In this document: positions 24,424-33,840 of the stretch, one piece after another
How the letters are laid out: each line of letters begins with the position of its first letter
Numbering within the stretch: the first letter of the stretch is position 1
Origin: Streptomyces sp. NBC_00464
GTDB lineage: Bacteria > Actinomycetota > Actinomycetes > Streptomycetales > Streptomycetaceae
NCBI RefSeq assembly: GCF_036013915.1
Contig: NZ_CP107899.1
Span: 806,001-870,000 of the forward strand
DNA length: 64,000 nucleotides
Reading direction: 5' to 3'
Made by a program: the position numbers and the translations under genes
Notes under the pieces: generated by a model
The model's input: the letters and a program-made list of their open reading frames with translations, nothing else
Told to the model about the DNA's origin: nothing
Database searches by the model: none

Positions 24424-25881
24424 ATGACGCAGCGCGTGCTTACGACCGAGTCCGGCGCCCCGATCGCCGACAACCAGAACTCCGCCACCGCCGGCGCCGG
24501 CGGCCCGATCCTCCTCCAGGACGGTCACCTCCTGGAGAAGCTCGCCCGTTTCAACCGGGAGCGCATCCCGGAGCGCGTGGTGCACGCCCGGGGCTCCGGC
24601 GCGTACGGCTACTTCGAGGTGACCGACGACGTCACCGGCTTCACCCGTGCGGACTTCCTCTCCGAGGTCGGCCGCCGAACCGAGACGTTCATCCGCTTCT
24701 CCACGGTCGCCGACTCGCTCGGCGGCGCGGACGCGGTACGCGACCCGCGCGGCTTCGCGCTCAAGTTCTATACGAACGACGGCAATTACGACCTCGTCGG
24801 CAACAACACCCCGGTGTTCTTCATCAAGGACCCGATCAAGTTCCCCGACTTCATCCACTCGCAGAAGCGCGACCCGTTCACGGGCCGTCAGGAGCCGGAC
24901 AACGTCTGGGACTTCTGGGCGCACGCCCCCGAGGCGACGCACCAGATCACCTGGCTGATGGGTGACCGCGGCATCCCTGCCTCGTACCGCCACATGAACG
25001 GCTACGGCTCGCACACCTACCAGTGGACCAACGCCGCGGGCGAGGCCTTCTTCGTCAAGTACCACTTCAAGACCAACCAGGGCGTGCGCTCCCTCTCCGC
25101 CGACCAGGCCGCCGAGCTCGTCGGCAAGGACGCCAACTCCCACCAGACGGACCTGCTCCAGGCGATCGAGCGCGGTGTGAACCCGTCCTGGACGCTGCAC
25201 GTCCAGGTCATGCCGGCCGCAGAGGCCGCGGACTACCGCTTCAACCCGTTCGACCTCACCAAGGTGTGGCCGCACAGCGACTACCCGCTCCAGCGGGTGG
25301 GCCGGCTGGTCCTGGACCGCAACCCGGACAACGTCTTCGCGGAGGTGGAGCAGGCCGCGTTCTCCCCGAACAACTTCGTGCCCGGCATCGGTCCGTCCCC
25401 GGACAAGATGCTCCAGGGCCGGCTGTTCGCCTACGCGGACGCGCACCGCTACCGGCTGGGCGTCAACCACACCCACCTGCCGGTGAACGCGCCGCGCACC
25501 GCCGTCGTCGACAACTACGGCCGCGACGGGCTGCACGCCACGCGCAACGGGGCGCGGCACGACAAGAACTACGAGCCCAACTCGTACGCGGGCCCGGCCC
25601 AGACGGACGCGGCGCACTCCGCTCCGCTGGCCGTCCACGGCTGGACCGGCACGCACGAGGCGCCCGCCCACACCAAGGACGACGACTTCTTCCAGGCGGG
25701 CGAGCTGTACCGGCTGATGTCGGACGACGAGAAGGGCCGGCTGATCGGGAACATCGCCGGGGGCCTTTCGCAGGTCACGCGCGACGACGTGATCGAGAAG
25801 AACCTCGCCCACTTCCACGCCGCGGATGCCGAGTACGGCAAGCGCGTGGAGGAGGCCGTCCGCGCCCTGCGCGAGGACTAG
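24424..25881 (+). CDS. Small-subunit monofunctional haem catalase
   Basis: 485-residue catalase disproportionating H2O2. The distal histidine motif RERIPERVVHARGSGAYG (residues ~46-63), the catalytic Asn in VGNNTPVFF and the proximal haem-ligand signature RLFAYADAHRYRLG with Tyr are all intact. Length matches clade 3 catalases. It lies between the glyoxylate genes glxR and gcl. It shares an unusual promoter palindrome with the uricase operon, which points to removal of H2O2 made by urate oxidation rather than general oxidative stress. Confidence 0.95.
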   Translation: MTQRVLTTESGAPIADNQNSATAGAGGPILLQDGHLLEKLARFNRERIPERVVHARGSGAYGYFEVTDDVTGFTRADFLSEVGRRTETFIRFSTVADSLGGADAVRDPRGFALKFYTNDGNYDLVGNNTPVFFIKDPIKFPDFIHSQKRDPFTGRQEPDNVWDFWAHAPEATHQITWLMGDRGIPASYRHMNGYGSHTYQWTNAAGEAFFVKYHFKTNQGVRSLSADQAAELVGKDANSHQTDLLQAIERGVNPSWTLHVQVMPAAEAADYRFNPFDLTKVWPHSDYPLQRVGRLVLDRNPDNVFAEVEQAAFSPNNFVPGIGPSPDKMLQGRLFAYADAHRYRLGVNHTHLPVNAPRTAVVDNYGRDGLHATRNGARHDKNYEPNSYAGPAQTDAAHSAPLAVHGWTGTHEAPAHTKDDDFFQAGELYRLMSDDEKGRLIGNIAGGLSQVTRDDVIEKNLAHFHAADAEYGKRVEEAVRALRED

Positions 25882-26146
25882 GCCCCGGGTAAAGCCCTGC
25901 TCGCGTCGTCGCGCCCGCCCGGATGAGGGGTTGCGCGGGGCGCGGGCAGGACGAGGCCGCGGCGGTGGTGCGATGCCAGTGCGGTGGTGTGGGTGGCGGT
26001 CCGGTCTCCTGACCTGAAGGCGACCGGGGCCCGCCGCCCCCTCGCGCCTCGCCGCGGCCCCTGTCATTCCCCTGTTCCAGGGCGTGGAGTACGGATTACG
26101 GTCCCGTGCTCCACGCCCTTTCGCGTGCGCGGGCCCCTGGGTGGCC

Positions 26147-26261
26147 GGTTCCGTCCTCAATCGCCGGACGGGCTTGGGATGCACCGGGCCGGGCCCCTGC
26201 GAGTTCAGGACCCCCGCCCTGACGGTTCCGTCCTCAAACGCCGGACGGGCTTGGGATGCAC
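26147..26261 (+). repeat. Two direct copies of a 38-bp CGCCGGACGGGCTT element
   Basis: A 38-bp unit starting GGTTCCGTCCTCAA and containing CGCCGGACGGGCTTG occurs at 26147-26184 and 26224-26261 with one mismatch, 77 bp apart. The core is a frequent intergenic word in Streptomyces genomes. Between the catalase stop and 26147 I see no gene. Confidence 0.75.
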
Positions 26262-26283
26262 GGGCGGAGGAACTGGGTTTGCC

Positions 26284-26462
26284 GCCGGGGACGGGGTGGG
26301 GTTGCCACCACCGGAGGGGCTGGGTTGCTGCCGGGGACGGGGTGGGGTTGCCACCACCGGAGGGGCTGGGTTGCTGCCGGGGACGGGGTGGGGTTGCCAC
26401 CACCGGAGGGGCTGGGTTGCCGCCGGGGACGGGCTGGGGTCGCCACCGCCGGACGGTTCGGC
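26284..26462 (+). repeat. 46-bp tandem repeat, about four copies
   Basis: Units beginning GCCGGGGACGGGGTGGGG start at 26284, 26330, 26376 and 26422, exactly 46 bp apart. The first three are essentially identical and the fourth is diverged. The period is not a multiple of three, so it is not a coding repeat, although it produces open frames on both strands. Confidence 0.85.
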
Positions 26463-26533
26463 TTGCGCTGCCGGACGGCTGGGACTGCCAGCAGGGCGGG
26501 CCGGATCCATCCTGCGGACGCCGGGCAGAATCA

Positions 26534-26616
26534 AGCCCGTCCGGCGATTGATGACATCTTTTCAGCCCGTCCGGCGATTGAGGACACCTTTCAGCCCGTC
26601 CGGCAATTGAGGACAC
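26534..26616 (-). repeat. Three inverted copies of the CGCCGGACGGGCT element
   Basis: AGCCCGTCCGGCGATTGA-type units at 26534, 26564 and 26593 (about 30 bp apart) are the reverse complement of the elements at 26147 and 26224. The 46-bp tandem repeat is thus flanked by oppositely oriented copies. They lie just downstream of the gcl stop codon. Confidence 0.75.
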
Positions 26617-26672
26617 AACGATGCGGCCCCAGCCCCCGTCGAACGGGAGCCGGGGCCGCAGGCCCGGACGGG

Positions 26673-28457
26673 TCAGGCCGTCGCGAACGGGCGGATCGCC
26701 GTCGGCGCGTGGCCCGGTTCCGTCGCCACGTCCTCGAACTCGTTCACCGAGGCGATATCCGTACCGCTCATCGCGATGTTCGTCACCCGCTCCAGGATCG
26801 CCTCGACAACCACCGGCACCCGGAACTCCGCCGCCAGCTTCTTCGCCTCCTCGAAGGCCGGCAGCAGCTGGTCCGGCTCGGTGACCCGGATCGCCTTGCA
26901 GCCCAGGCCCTCGACGACCTTGACGTGGTCCACGCCGTAGACGCCCAGCTCCGGGGAGTTGAGGTTCTCGAACTCCAGATTGACCTGGAAGTCGATGTCG
27001 AAGTTGCGCTGCGCCTGGCGGATCAGCCCCAGGTAGGAGTTGTTGACCAGGACGTGCACGTACGGGATGCGGTGCTGCGCACCGACCGCGAGCTCCTCCA
27101 GCATGAACTGGAAGTCGTAGTCACCGGAGAGCGCGACGACGGAGCCCTCGGGGTCGGCCGTGGCGACGCCCAGGGCCGCCGGGATGGTCCAGCCGAGCGG
27201 GCCCGCCTGGCCGCAGTTGATCCAGTGGCGCGGCCGGTAGACGTGCAGCATCTGCGCGCCGGCGATCTGCGAGAGGCCGATCGTGGTGACGTACCGGGTC
27301 TCGGGTCCGAACGCCCGGTTCATCTCCTCGTACACGCGCTGCGGCTTCAGCGGCACGTTGTCGAAGTGCGTGCGCCGCTGCAGGGTCGCCTTGCGTTCCT
27401 GCGCGGAGGCCGCCCACTGCGAGCGGTCCTTCAGCTTGCCGGCCGCCTTCAGCTCGCGCGCCACCTCGATGAACAGTTCCAGCGCGGCCTTGGCGTCGGA
27501 GGCGATGCCGAGGTCGGGGGCGAAGATCTTGCCCAGCTGGGTGGGCTCGATGTCGACGTGGACGAACGTCCTGCCCTCGGTGTAGACGTTCAGGTGACCG
27601 GTGTGGCGGTTGGCCCAGCGGTTGCCGATGCCGAGGACGAAGTCGGACTCCAGGAACGTCGCGTTGCCGTAGCGGTGCGAGGTCTGGAGGCCCACCATGC
27701 CGGCGTTCAGCTCGTGGTCGTCGGCGATGATGCCCCAGCCCATCAGGGTCGGGACGACCGGGATGCCGGTCAGCTCGGCGAACTCCACCAGGAGTTCGGG
27801 CGCGTCGGCGTTGATGATGCCGCCGCCCGCGACGAGCAGCGGGCGCTCGGAGGCGTTCAGCATCTCCAGGGCGCGCTCGATCTGCTTGCGGGTCGCGGCG
27901 GGCTTGTGCACCGGCAGCGGCTCGTACAGGTCGGGGTCGAACTCGATCTCGGTGAGCTGCACATCGATCGGCAGGTCGATGAGGACCGGGCCGGGACGGC
28001 CGGTGCGCATCAGGTGGAAGGCCTGCTGGAAGACGCCGGGGACCTGCGCGGCCTCCAGGACGGTGGTCGCGGCCTTGGTGACCGGCTTGGCGATCGAGGC
28101 GATGTCGACCGCCTGGAAGTCCTCCTTGTGGAGCACCGCGGTCGGGGCCTGGCCGGTGATGCACAGGATCGGGATGGAGTCCGCGATGGCGGAGTAGAGG
28201 CCGGTGATCATGTCGGTGCCTGCCGGACCCGACGTGCCGATGCAGACGCCGATGTTCCCCGGGCGGGCCCGGGTGTAGCCCTCGGCCATGTGGGAGGCGC
28301 CCTCGACGTGGCGGGCGAGCGTGTGATGAACCCCGCCGGAGGCCTTGAGGGCCGCGTAGAAGGGGTTGATCGCCGCGCCCGGCACACCGAACGCGTTGCT
28401 GACGCCTTCGCGCTTGAGGATCTCAACTGCCGCTCGGGCAGCGGTCATTCGAGGCAT
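26673..28457 (-). CDS. gcl: Glyoxylate carboligase
   Basis: 594-residue thiamine-diphosphate enzyme condensing two glyoxylate molecules to tartronate semialdehyde and CO2. The start is ATG 28457 ([19 protein letters not shown]), with AGGAG 7 nt upstream. Glyoxylate carboligase carries Val instead of the usual catalytic Glu in the N-terminal domain. Here the region reads [21 protein letters not shown], consistent with gcl. The ThDP/metal-binding segment appears as [19 protein letters not shown] with [15 protein letters not shown]. The gene is transcribed away from catalase and has two operator palindromes upstream. Confidence 0.95.
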   Translation of the reverse strand: MPRMTAARAAVEILKREGVSNAFGVPGAAINPFYAALKASGGVHHTLARHVEGASHMAEGYTRARPGNIGVCIGTSGPAGTDMITGLYSAIADSIPILCITGQAPTAVLHKEDFQAVDIASIAKPVTKAATTVLEAAQVPGVFQQAFHLMRTGRPGPVLIDLPIDVQLTEIEFDPDLYEPLPVHKPAATRKQIERALEMLNASERPLLVAGGGIINADAPELLVEFAELTGIPVVPTLMGWGIIADDHELNAGMVGLQTSHRYGNATFLESDFVLGIGNRWANRHTGHLNVYTEGRTFVHVDIEPTQLGKIFAPDLGIASDAKAALELFIEVARELKAAGKLKDRSQWAASAQERKATLQRRTHFDNVPLKPQRVYEEMNRAFGPETRYVTTIGLSQIAGAQMLHVYRPRHWINCGQAGPLGWTIPAALGVATADPEGSVVALSGDYDFQFMLEELAVGAQHRIPYVHVLVNNSYLGLIRQAQRNFDIDFQVNLEFENLNSPELGVYGVDHVKVVEGLGCKAIRVTEPDQLLPAFEEAKKLAAEFRVPVVVEAILERVTNIAMSGTDIASVNEFEDVATEPGHAPTAIRPFATA

Positions 28458-28518
28458 TGAGTGCTCCTGCTCGGACCTGGGTGGAGTCGGGCTCTGTCGC
28501 GCCACCTGAGAGCGCCAA

Positions 28519-28554
28519 TTCCGTATTACGGAAGTTTGATTCTGCTATACGGAA
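28519..28554 (-). promoter_or_regulatory. Two TTCCG-N5-CGGAA operators before gcl
   Basis: TTCCGTATTACGGAA (28519-28533, perfect) and TTCTGCTATACGGAA (28540-28554, one arm mismatch) start 21 bp apart, about two helical turns. They match the palindrome before hyi, indicating one regulator for the whole glyoxylate branch (AllR-type, inferred). Confidence 0.75.
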
Positions 28555-28631
28555 GACAATCTAAAGTGCGGCCGGACAGCCGTCAAGAGAGGGCGCCCTG
28601 GGCGCCCCGGGGCACGGACAGGCCGTGCGAA

Positions 28632-28682
28632 GTACCCCAAGTCCCTCCCCCGGGCCTCGCTCTTGGTGGAGCATGGGGGTAC
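28632..28682. repeat. Imperfect hairpin element GTACCCC...GGGGTAC
   Basis: GTACCCC at 28632 pairs with GGGGTAC at 28676, enclosing a GC-rich sequence. It lies between the gcl promoter and the zinc-ribbon gene. This resembles the short intergenic hairpins common in streptomycetes; function unknown. Confidence 0.45.
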
Positions 28683-28754
28683 GGAGCGGCCCGGATTCCG
28701 GGGGCCGGCCGCATGCCCGTGGGCCGCGATCCGTGGGCCGGAAGGAGTCCGAGG

Positions 28755-29477
28755 GTGGAATCAGTGCCGGTACGGTGCCCGGCCTGCCGCCGCGACCACG
28801 CGTACATCACGCCCGTCTATCCGTGCCCGTGCGGCGCACCGACCGCCCCGCCCCTGCTGCGCGGCGCCCCCGTCACGCCGATCACCCACCGCACCTGGAA
28901 CGACGACTGGGTGACCGTGCGCTGCCGTGGCTGCGGACGGCACGACCAGTGGCCGCAGCCCGAGCTGTGCTGCCCGTGCGGGACCGTGCTGCGGATCCCG
29001 GTCCGGCCGGTGGCGGCTCCCGGCCGTACGGACGGTGGGCCGTCCCGGTCCGTGCGGCCGTCGCACATACCGCTGCCGCGTACGGCTCCGGCCCCGCGGC
29101 CCGCCTTCCGGCCGCTGACGATCCGTACCGCCCGCGACGCGGTGGGCGCCGCCGCGCTGTACCTGAACTGGCTGGGCTACCGCGACGTCGTACAGCCCGC
29201 CGAACGTCCGGCGTCCCGGATCGACCTGCGGGCGGCCGGACTGATCGCCCAGGTCGACTCCACCACCCGGCCGACCACGCTGCGCGATGTCGAATGCCTG
29301 TGGCTCAACGCGCTCAGCGCCTCGGTGTCGAGCGTGTTCTTCTCGCTCGCCGGGTACGCGCCGGATGCCAGGGAGCGGGCGGACGGGCTCGGCATCCCCC
29401 TGTTCGTCATGGACCTCACCGGAACCCCGCAGCCGGTGAACAGCCCGGCGGACGAACTGCTCAGCACCGGCGCCTGA
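28755..29477 (+). CDS. Zinc-ribbon protein with degenerate Mrr-like nuclease fold
   Basis: 240-residue protein of unknown function. Start GTG 28755 has AAGGAG at 7 nt. The N-terminal half shows two zinc-ribbon-like units: Cys8-x2-Cys11 with Cys24-x-Cys26, and Cys57-x2-Cys60 with Cys72/Cys73 and Cys75. A Pro/Arg-rich linker follows. Residues ~122-235 resemble the Mrr/restriction-endonuclease-like fold: AALYLNWLGYRDV, a RIDLR strand, an AQVD strand, VFFSLAGYAPDARERADGLGIPLFVMD. In active Mrr nucleases the second strand ends QxK; here it is Gln166-Val-Asp168, so the catalytic Lys is missing. A binding role for DNA or another polymer is possible but unproven. Confidence 0.65.
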   Translation: MESVPVRCPACRRDHAYITPVYPCPCGAPTAPPLLRGAPVTPITHRTWNDDWVTVRCRGCGRHDQWPQPELCCPCGTVLRIPVRPVAAPGRTDGGPSRSVRPSHIPLPRTAPAPRPAFRPLTIRTARDAVGAAALYLNWLGYRDVVQPAERPASRIDLRAAGLIAQVDSTTRPTTLRDVECLWLNALSASVSSVFFSLAGYAPDARERADGLGIPLFVMDLTGTPQPVNSPADELLSTGA

Positions 29478-29524
29478 GTCCGGCACACCGCTTCCCGGGC
29501 AGGCGCCACGCGCCATACTGAAAC

Positions 29525-30061
29525 ATGCGCATCCGTCCCGCCCGCCGCTCCGATCTCCCGCTGCTCCAGGACATCGAGCGCGCCGCAGGTGAACCCTTCC
29601 GCACCCTCGGCATGTCCTGTGTGGCCGACGACGACCCCCCGCCCCTGGAGCTGCTGAACGGCTACCGCGAGGCCGGCCGCGCCTGGGTGACCACCGGTCC
29701 CGACAACCGGCCCCTCGGCTACCTCATCGCCGACGAGGTCGACGGCTCCGCCCATGTCGAACAGGTCTCCGTCCATCCGGCGGCCGCCCGGCGCGGCCTG
29801 GGCAGCGCGCTGATCGACCACGTCGCCGGCTGGGCCGCGGCCGGCGGCCTGAGCGCGCTGACCCTGACGACCTTCTCCCACGTGCCGTGGAACGCGCCGT
29901 ACTACGCCCGGCTCGGCTTCCGCGTCCTGACGGAGTCCGAACTCTCCGACGGGCTGCGCAAGATTCGCGCCGAGGAGGCGGAACACGGCCTCGACCGGTG
30001 GCCGCGGGTCTGCATGCGGCGCGACGTGCCGCACCTCACAGAAACCGTCCGGCCACAGTGA
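29525..30061 (+). CDS. GNAT-family N-acetyltransferase
   Basis: 178-residue cytoplasmic acetyltransferase (acetyl-CoA dependent). MRIRPARRSDLPLLQDIE is the usual GNAT opening; the acetyl-CoA binding loop is VHPAAARRGLGSALIDHV (motif R-x-x-G-x-G/A reading RRGLGS) near residue 85; the C-terminal NAPYYARLGFRVL block closes the fold. Substrate not predictable. No clear operon partner. Confidence 0.88.
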   Translation: MRIRPARRSDLPLLQDIERAAGEPFRTLGMSCVADDDPPPLELLNGYREAGRAWVTTGPDNRPLGYLIADEVDGSAHVEQVSVHPAAARRGLGSALIDHVAGWAAAGGLSALTLTTFSHVPWNAPYYARLGFRVLTESELSDGLRKIRAEEAEHGLDRWPRVCMRRDVPHLTETVRPQ

Positions 30062-30137
30062 GTGCTATCCGTCACGTTCGAGCCAGGGGCCACAGATGTT
30101 CGGTCCGTTGTCAGTGGCGGGGCCTAGAGTGGGGCGC

Positions 30138-30413
30138 ATGGTCTTAACTCCACGACTTTCTCCACCCGCGACACCTGCGACACCCGCAACACCCGCGGTA
30201 CCCACCACACCCGCGACACCGTCGCAGAGCACCTTTCCCGCACAGCCGGCCCACCCCGCCGCCGTCGAGGCGAACGAGGCGATCCGCGCGCTCGTGGACG
30301 CGCGCGCCGGCCAGGACTGGTCCCCCGTGGAGTCCGCCGCGTACGAGGTACTGCTGATCGAGTGGGCGGCCGCGACACAGGGCACCGCCGGCGACATCAT
30401 CGAAGCCGCCTGA
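30138..30413 (+). CDS. Small Pro-Ala-Thr-rich actinobacterial protein
   Basis: About 91 residues from ATG 30138 (a longer frame from 30096 is possible). The N-terminal 40 residues are low complexity (PATPATPATPA), encoded by a degenerate ACACCCGCG tandem. The C-terminal ~45 residues form a conserved-looking helical segment (EANEAIRALVDARAGQDWSPVESAAYEVLLIEWAAA). I do not recognise a function. Confidence 0.6.
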   Translation: MVLTPRLSPPATPATPATPAVPTTPATPSQSTFPAQPAHPAAVEANEAIRALVDARAGQDWSPVESAAYEVLLIEWAAATQGTAGDIIEAA

Positions 30414-30432
30414 CGGTGCCCGTCCGCCGGTC

Positions 30433-32040
30433 CTACCGGCGGTAGTTCTCCCGCAGTTCGATCTTCCGGACCTTCCCGCTGACCGTCATCGGGAAGGCCT
30501 CCATGATCCGGAGCAGGCGCGGAACCTTGTAGTGCGCCAGCTGCTCGTGGCAGAAGGTCCTGATCTCCTCCAGGCCCGGCGGGTCCGCCGGGTCGGCGGG
30601 GATGACGCAGGCCAGGATCTCCTCGCCGTACCGCTCGTCCGCCACCCCCACCACCTGCACGTCAGCGATCTTGGGGTGGCGGTAAAGGAACTCCTCGACC
30701 TCCCGCGGATACACGTTCTCGCCACCGCGGATGATCACGTCCTTGATCCGGCCGACGATCTGTACATAGCCGTCCTCGCGCATCACCGCGAGGTCCCCGG
30801 TGTGCATCCAGCGCCCCGCGTCGATGACCTCCGCGGTCCGCTCCGGCTGATCCCAGTATCCGAGCATCACGCTGTAGCCGCGGGTGCACAGTTCGCCCGA
30901 CGTCCCGCGCTCCAGCGTCACGCCCGTCGCCGGATCGACGACCTTGACCTCGATGTGCGGCATCACGCGGCCGACCGTGCCGGTGCGGCGCTCCAGGTCG
31001 TCGTCGCGGCGGGTCTGGGTGGAGACCGGGGACGTCTCCGTCATGCCGTAACAGATGGACACCTCGTCCATGTGCATCTCGGCGACGACGCGCTTCATCA
31101 CCTCGACCGGGCAGGGCGATCCGGCCATGATGCCGGTGCGCAGCGAGGAGAGATCGTACGAGGCGAAATCGGGGAGGCTCAGTTCCGCGATGAACATGGT
31201 GGGGACCCCGTACAGCGAGGTGCAGCGCTCCTGCTGGACGGCGGCGAGGACGGCCGCGGGTTCGAACGCGGGGGCCGGGATCACGATGCAGGCGCCGTGC
31301 GAGGTGACGCCGAGGTTTCCCATGACCATGCCGAAGCAGTGGTAGAACGGCACCGGCAGACAGACCCGGTCCTGTTCGGTGTAGGTGACCAACTCCCCCA
31401 CGAAGTAGCCGTTGTTGAGGATGCTGTGGTGGGAAAGAGTGGCCCCTTTGGGGAAGCCGGTCGTACCGGAGGTGTACTGGATGTTGATCGGGTCGTCGCA
31501 GGACAACCCGGCCTCACGGGACGCGAGTTCTTCGACGGTCACCGCACCGGCGACGGCGATCAGCTCGTCCCAGGAGCGGTCGCCGATGTAGTGCACGGCG
31601 CGCAGGGCGGGGCAGTTCGCCCGGACCTCGTCGACCAGGGCCCGGTAGTCGCTGGTGCGGTGCGCGAGCGAGGCGACCAGGAGGGAGACCCCGGCCTGCT
31701 CGAGTACGTACTCCAGCTCGTGCGCCCGGTACGCGGGGTTGATGTTGACCATGACGGCGCCGATGCGTGCGGTCGCGTACTGGACGAGTACCCACTCGGG
31801 GCAGTTGACCGCCCAGATGCCGACCCGGTCCCCCTGTGCCACACCCGATGCCATCAGTGCGCGGGCCAGCTCCTCGACGGCCGCACCGAACTCCGCGTAT
31901 GTCCAGCGCCGCCCGGAGGGTACGTCGACGAGCGCCTCGCGGCCGGGGTACGCCTGGACCGCCCGGTCGAGGTTGCGGCCGATGGTGTCGCCGAGCAGGG
32001 GGGTGGTGCCGGTGCCGTGCGCGTAGGACGGCTCGGTCAT
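30433..32040 (-). CDS. AMP-binding acyl-CoA synthetase
   Basis: 535-residue fatty-acyl-CoA ligase-type enzyme: ATP-dependent activation of a carboxylic acid to its CoA thioester. The phosphate-binding loop is [16 protein letters not shown], the adenylate motif YGMTETSP, the hinge [21 protein letters not shown] and the catalytic Lys in [10 protein letters not shown]. It overlaps the upstream ligase gene by 4 nt (ATGA), so both are co-translated. Medium/long-chain fatty acid specificity is likely from overall resemblance to the FadD3/AcsM-like group, but is not determined. Confidence 0.9.
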   Translation of the reverse strand: MTEPSYAHGTGTTPLLGDTIGRNLDRAVQAYPGREALVDVPSGRRWTYAEFGAAVEELARALMASGVAQGDRVGIWAVNCPEWVLVQYATARIGAVMVNINPAYRAHELEYVLEQAGVSLLVASLAHRTSDYRALVDEVRANCPALRAVHYIGDRSWDELIAVAGAVTVEELASREAGLSCDDPINIQYTSGTTGFPKGATLSHHSILNNGYFVGELVTYTEQDRVCLPVPFYHCFGMVMGNLGVTSHGACIVIPAPAFEPAAVLAAVQQERCTSLYGVPTMFIAELSLPDFASYDLSSLRTGIMAGSPCPVEVMKRVVAEMHMDEVSICYGMTETSPVSTQTRRDDDLERRTGTVGRVMPHIEVKVVDPATGVTLERGTSGELCTRGYSVMLGYWDQPERTAEVIDAGRWMHTGDLAVMREDGYVQIVGRIKDVIIRGGENVYPREVEEFLYRHPKIADVQVVGVADERYGEEILACVIPADPADPPGLEEIRTFCHEQLAHYKVPRLLRIMEAFPMTVSGKVRKIELRENYRR

Positions 32041-33713
32041 GTGAGGTCCCCCTCGCTGTACTCGATCCCGGTGCCCCGGGCCGTGCGCTCGCGCAGCTCG
32101 ATGCGGCGGATCTTTCCCGAGACGGTCTTCGGCAGCTCGTCGAACTCCAGCCGGCGGACCCGCTTGTACGGGGCGAGCACGGCCCGGGAGTGGGCGAACA
32201 GCACCTTGGCGGTGTCCGGTCCGGGCTCCCAGCCCTCGGCGAGCACGATGTACGCCTTCGGGACGGAGAGCCGCACCGGGTCGGGGGCCGGAACGACCGC
32301 GGCCTCGGCGACCGCCTCGTGCTCCAGCAGGGCGCTCTCCAGCTCGAACGGGGAGATCTTGTAGTCGGATGCCTTGAAGACGTCGTCGGCGCGGCCGATG
32401 TAGGTGATGTACCCGTCGGCATCGCGGGAGCCGATGTCGCCGGTGCGGTAGTAGCCGCCCGCCATGGCCTCGGCGGTGCGCTCCGGATCGCCGTGGTATC
32501 CGGTCATCAGGCCGACCGGATGGGCCGACAGGTCGAGCGAGATCTCGCCCTCGACGGCGCCGGGCTCGCCGCTGACCGGGTCGAGAAGGACCACCTTGAA
32601 GCCCGGGCTGGGGCGGCCCATCGAACCGGCCTTCAGGACCTGACCGGGGGTGTTGGCGACCTGGACGGAGGTCTCCGTCTGACCGAAGCCGTCGCGGATG
32701 GTGACACCCCAGGCGCGCCGGACCGTCTCGATGACCTCCGGGTTCAGCGGTTCGCCGGCCGCGACGACCTCGCGCGGCGGGGTCTTCAGCTGGGAGAGGT
32801 CGGCCTGGATGAGCATGCGCCAGACGGTGGGCGGGGCGCAGAAGCTGGTGACGCCCGAGCGGTCCATCTCGGCCATCAGCCGGCCGGCGTCGAAGCGGGT
32901 GTAGTTGAAGATGAAGACAGTCGCCTCGGCGCTCCACGGGGCGAAGAGGTTGGACCAGGCGTGCTTGGCCCAGCCGGGCGAGGAGATGTTGAGGTGGACG
33001 TCGCCGGGCTTGAGACCGATCCAGTACATCGTCGACAAGTGGCCCACGGGGTAGGAGACATGGGTCTGCTCGACGAGTTTGGGGCTGGCGGTGGTGCCCG
33101 AGGTGAAGTAGAGCATCAGCGGTTCGTCGGCGTCGGTCTCGCGGTCCGCCGTGAAGGTCTCCGGCTGCGCGTCGGCCCCGGCGTAGGAGATCCAGCCCTC
33201 GGTGTCGGCGCCGACGGAGATCCGGGTGTAGTCGCCGGGTACGTCGTCGAACTTGGCGGTGTCGGCGTCGCGGACCAGGACGTGCCTGACCCGGCCGCGC
33301 GCGACCCGGTCGCGCAGGTCGACGGGGCCCAGCAGCGGCGTCGCGGGGATGACTACGGCGCGCAGCTTCATCGCGGCGAGGGCGGTCTCCCACAGCTCGA
33401 CCTGGTTGCCGAGCATGACGAGGATGCGGTCGCCCTCGCGTACGCCCTGGGCACGCAGCCAGTTCGCGGCCCGGTTGGAGCGGGCGGACATCCGGGCGAA
33501 GGACATCTCGGTGCGTGCGCCGTCCTCCTCCACGATGTGCAGGGCGGTGCGGTCGTTGTTCTCGGCGATGACGTCGAACCAGTCGAGCGCCCAGTTGAAG
33601 TGGTCGCTGCGGGGCCAGCTGAAGCCCTCGTAGGCCGCGGTGTAGTCCTCGCGGTGCCGAAGCAGAAAGTCCCGGGCAGCCCGGAACGTCTCCGTCGCAC
33701 TGGTTGCCGACAT
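32037..33713 (-). CDS. AMP-binding acyl-CoA synthetase (benzoate/medium-chain ACSM type)
   Basis: 558-residue acyl-CoA ligase, different in type from its downstream neighbour. The opening [22 protein letters not shown] and the loop [17 protein letters not shown] place it with ACSM/benzoate-CoA ligase-like enzymes. Further motifs are [51 protein letters not shown] and the catalytic Lys in [10 protein letters not shown]. The ATG at 33713 has GAGGAGGG upstream. It is the first gene of a two-gene operon divergent from a GAF-LuxR regulator. Confidence 0.9.
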   Translation of the reverse strand: MSATSATETFRAARDFLLRHREDYTAAYEGFSWPRSDHFNWALDWFDVIAENNDRTALHIVEEDGARTEMSFARMSARSNRAANWLRAQGVREGDRILVMLGNQVELWETALAAMKLRAVVIPATPLLGPVDLRDRVARGRVRHVLVRDADTAKFDDVPGDYTRISVGADTEGWISYAGADAQPETFTADRETDADEPLMLYFTSGTTASPKLVEQTHVSYPVGHLSTMYWIGLKPGDVHLNISSPGWAKHAWSNLFAPWSAEATVFIFNYTRFDAGRLMAEMDRSGVTSFCAPPTVWRMLIQADLSQLKTPPREVVAAGEPLNPEVIETVRRAWGVTIRDGFGQTETSVQVANTPGQVLKAGSMGRPSPGFKVVLLDPVSGEPGAVEGEISLDLSAHPVGLMTGYHGDPERTAEAMAGGYYRTGDIGSRDADGYITYIGRADDVFKASDYKISPFELESALLEHEAVAEAAVVPAPDPVRLSVPKAYIVLAEGWEPGPDTAKVLFAHSRAVLAPYKRVRRLEFDELPKTVSGKIRRIELRERTARGTGIEYSEGDLT

Positions 33714-33840
33714 GTGCCCTCCTCGTTGCGGACCCGACGCTCCTGACATCATGTAAACAGTGACCCAGGTCTCACCACCCCCGAACGGGGGTGCCGTGGG
33801 GGACGATGTGTTCCCCGGAGCCGGGCGGAGAGGCGTCAGC

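Noticed and set aside
26284..26462. Tandem 46-bp repeats as a CRISPR array
   Set aside because: The units are directly contiguous with no variable spacers and no cas genes are near.
30175..30230. ACACCCGCG repeats as a regulatory repeat
   Set aside because: They are in frame and encode the Pro-Ala-Thr-rich N terminus of the small protein.
30433..33393. A 986-codon minus frame as a fused acyl-CoA ligase
   Set aside because: The N-terminal half is an out-of-frame reading of the upstream ligase; the true start is ATG 32040 with a 4-nt overlap.
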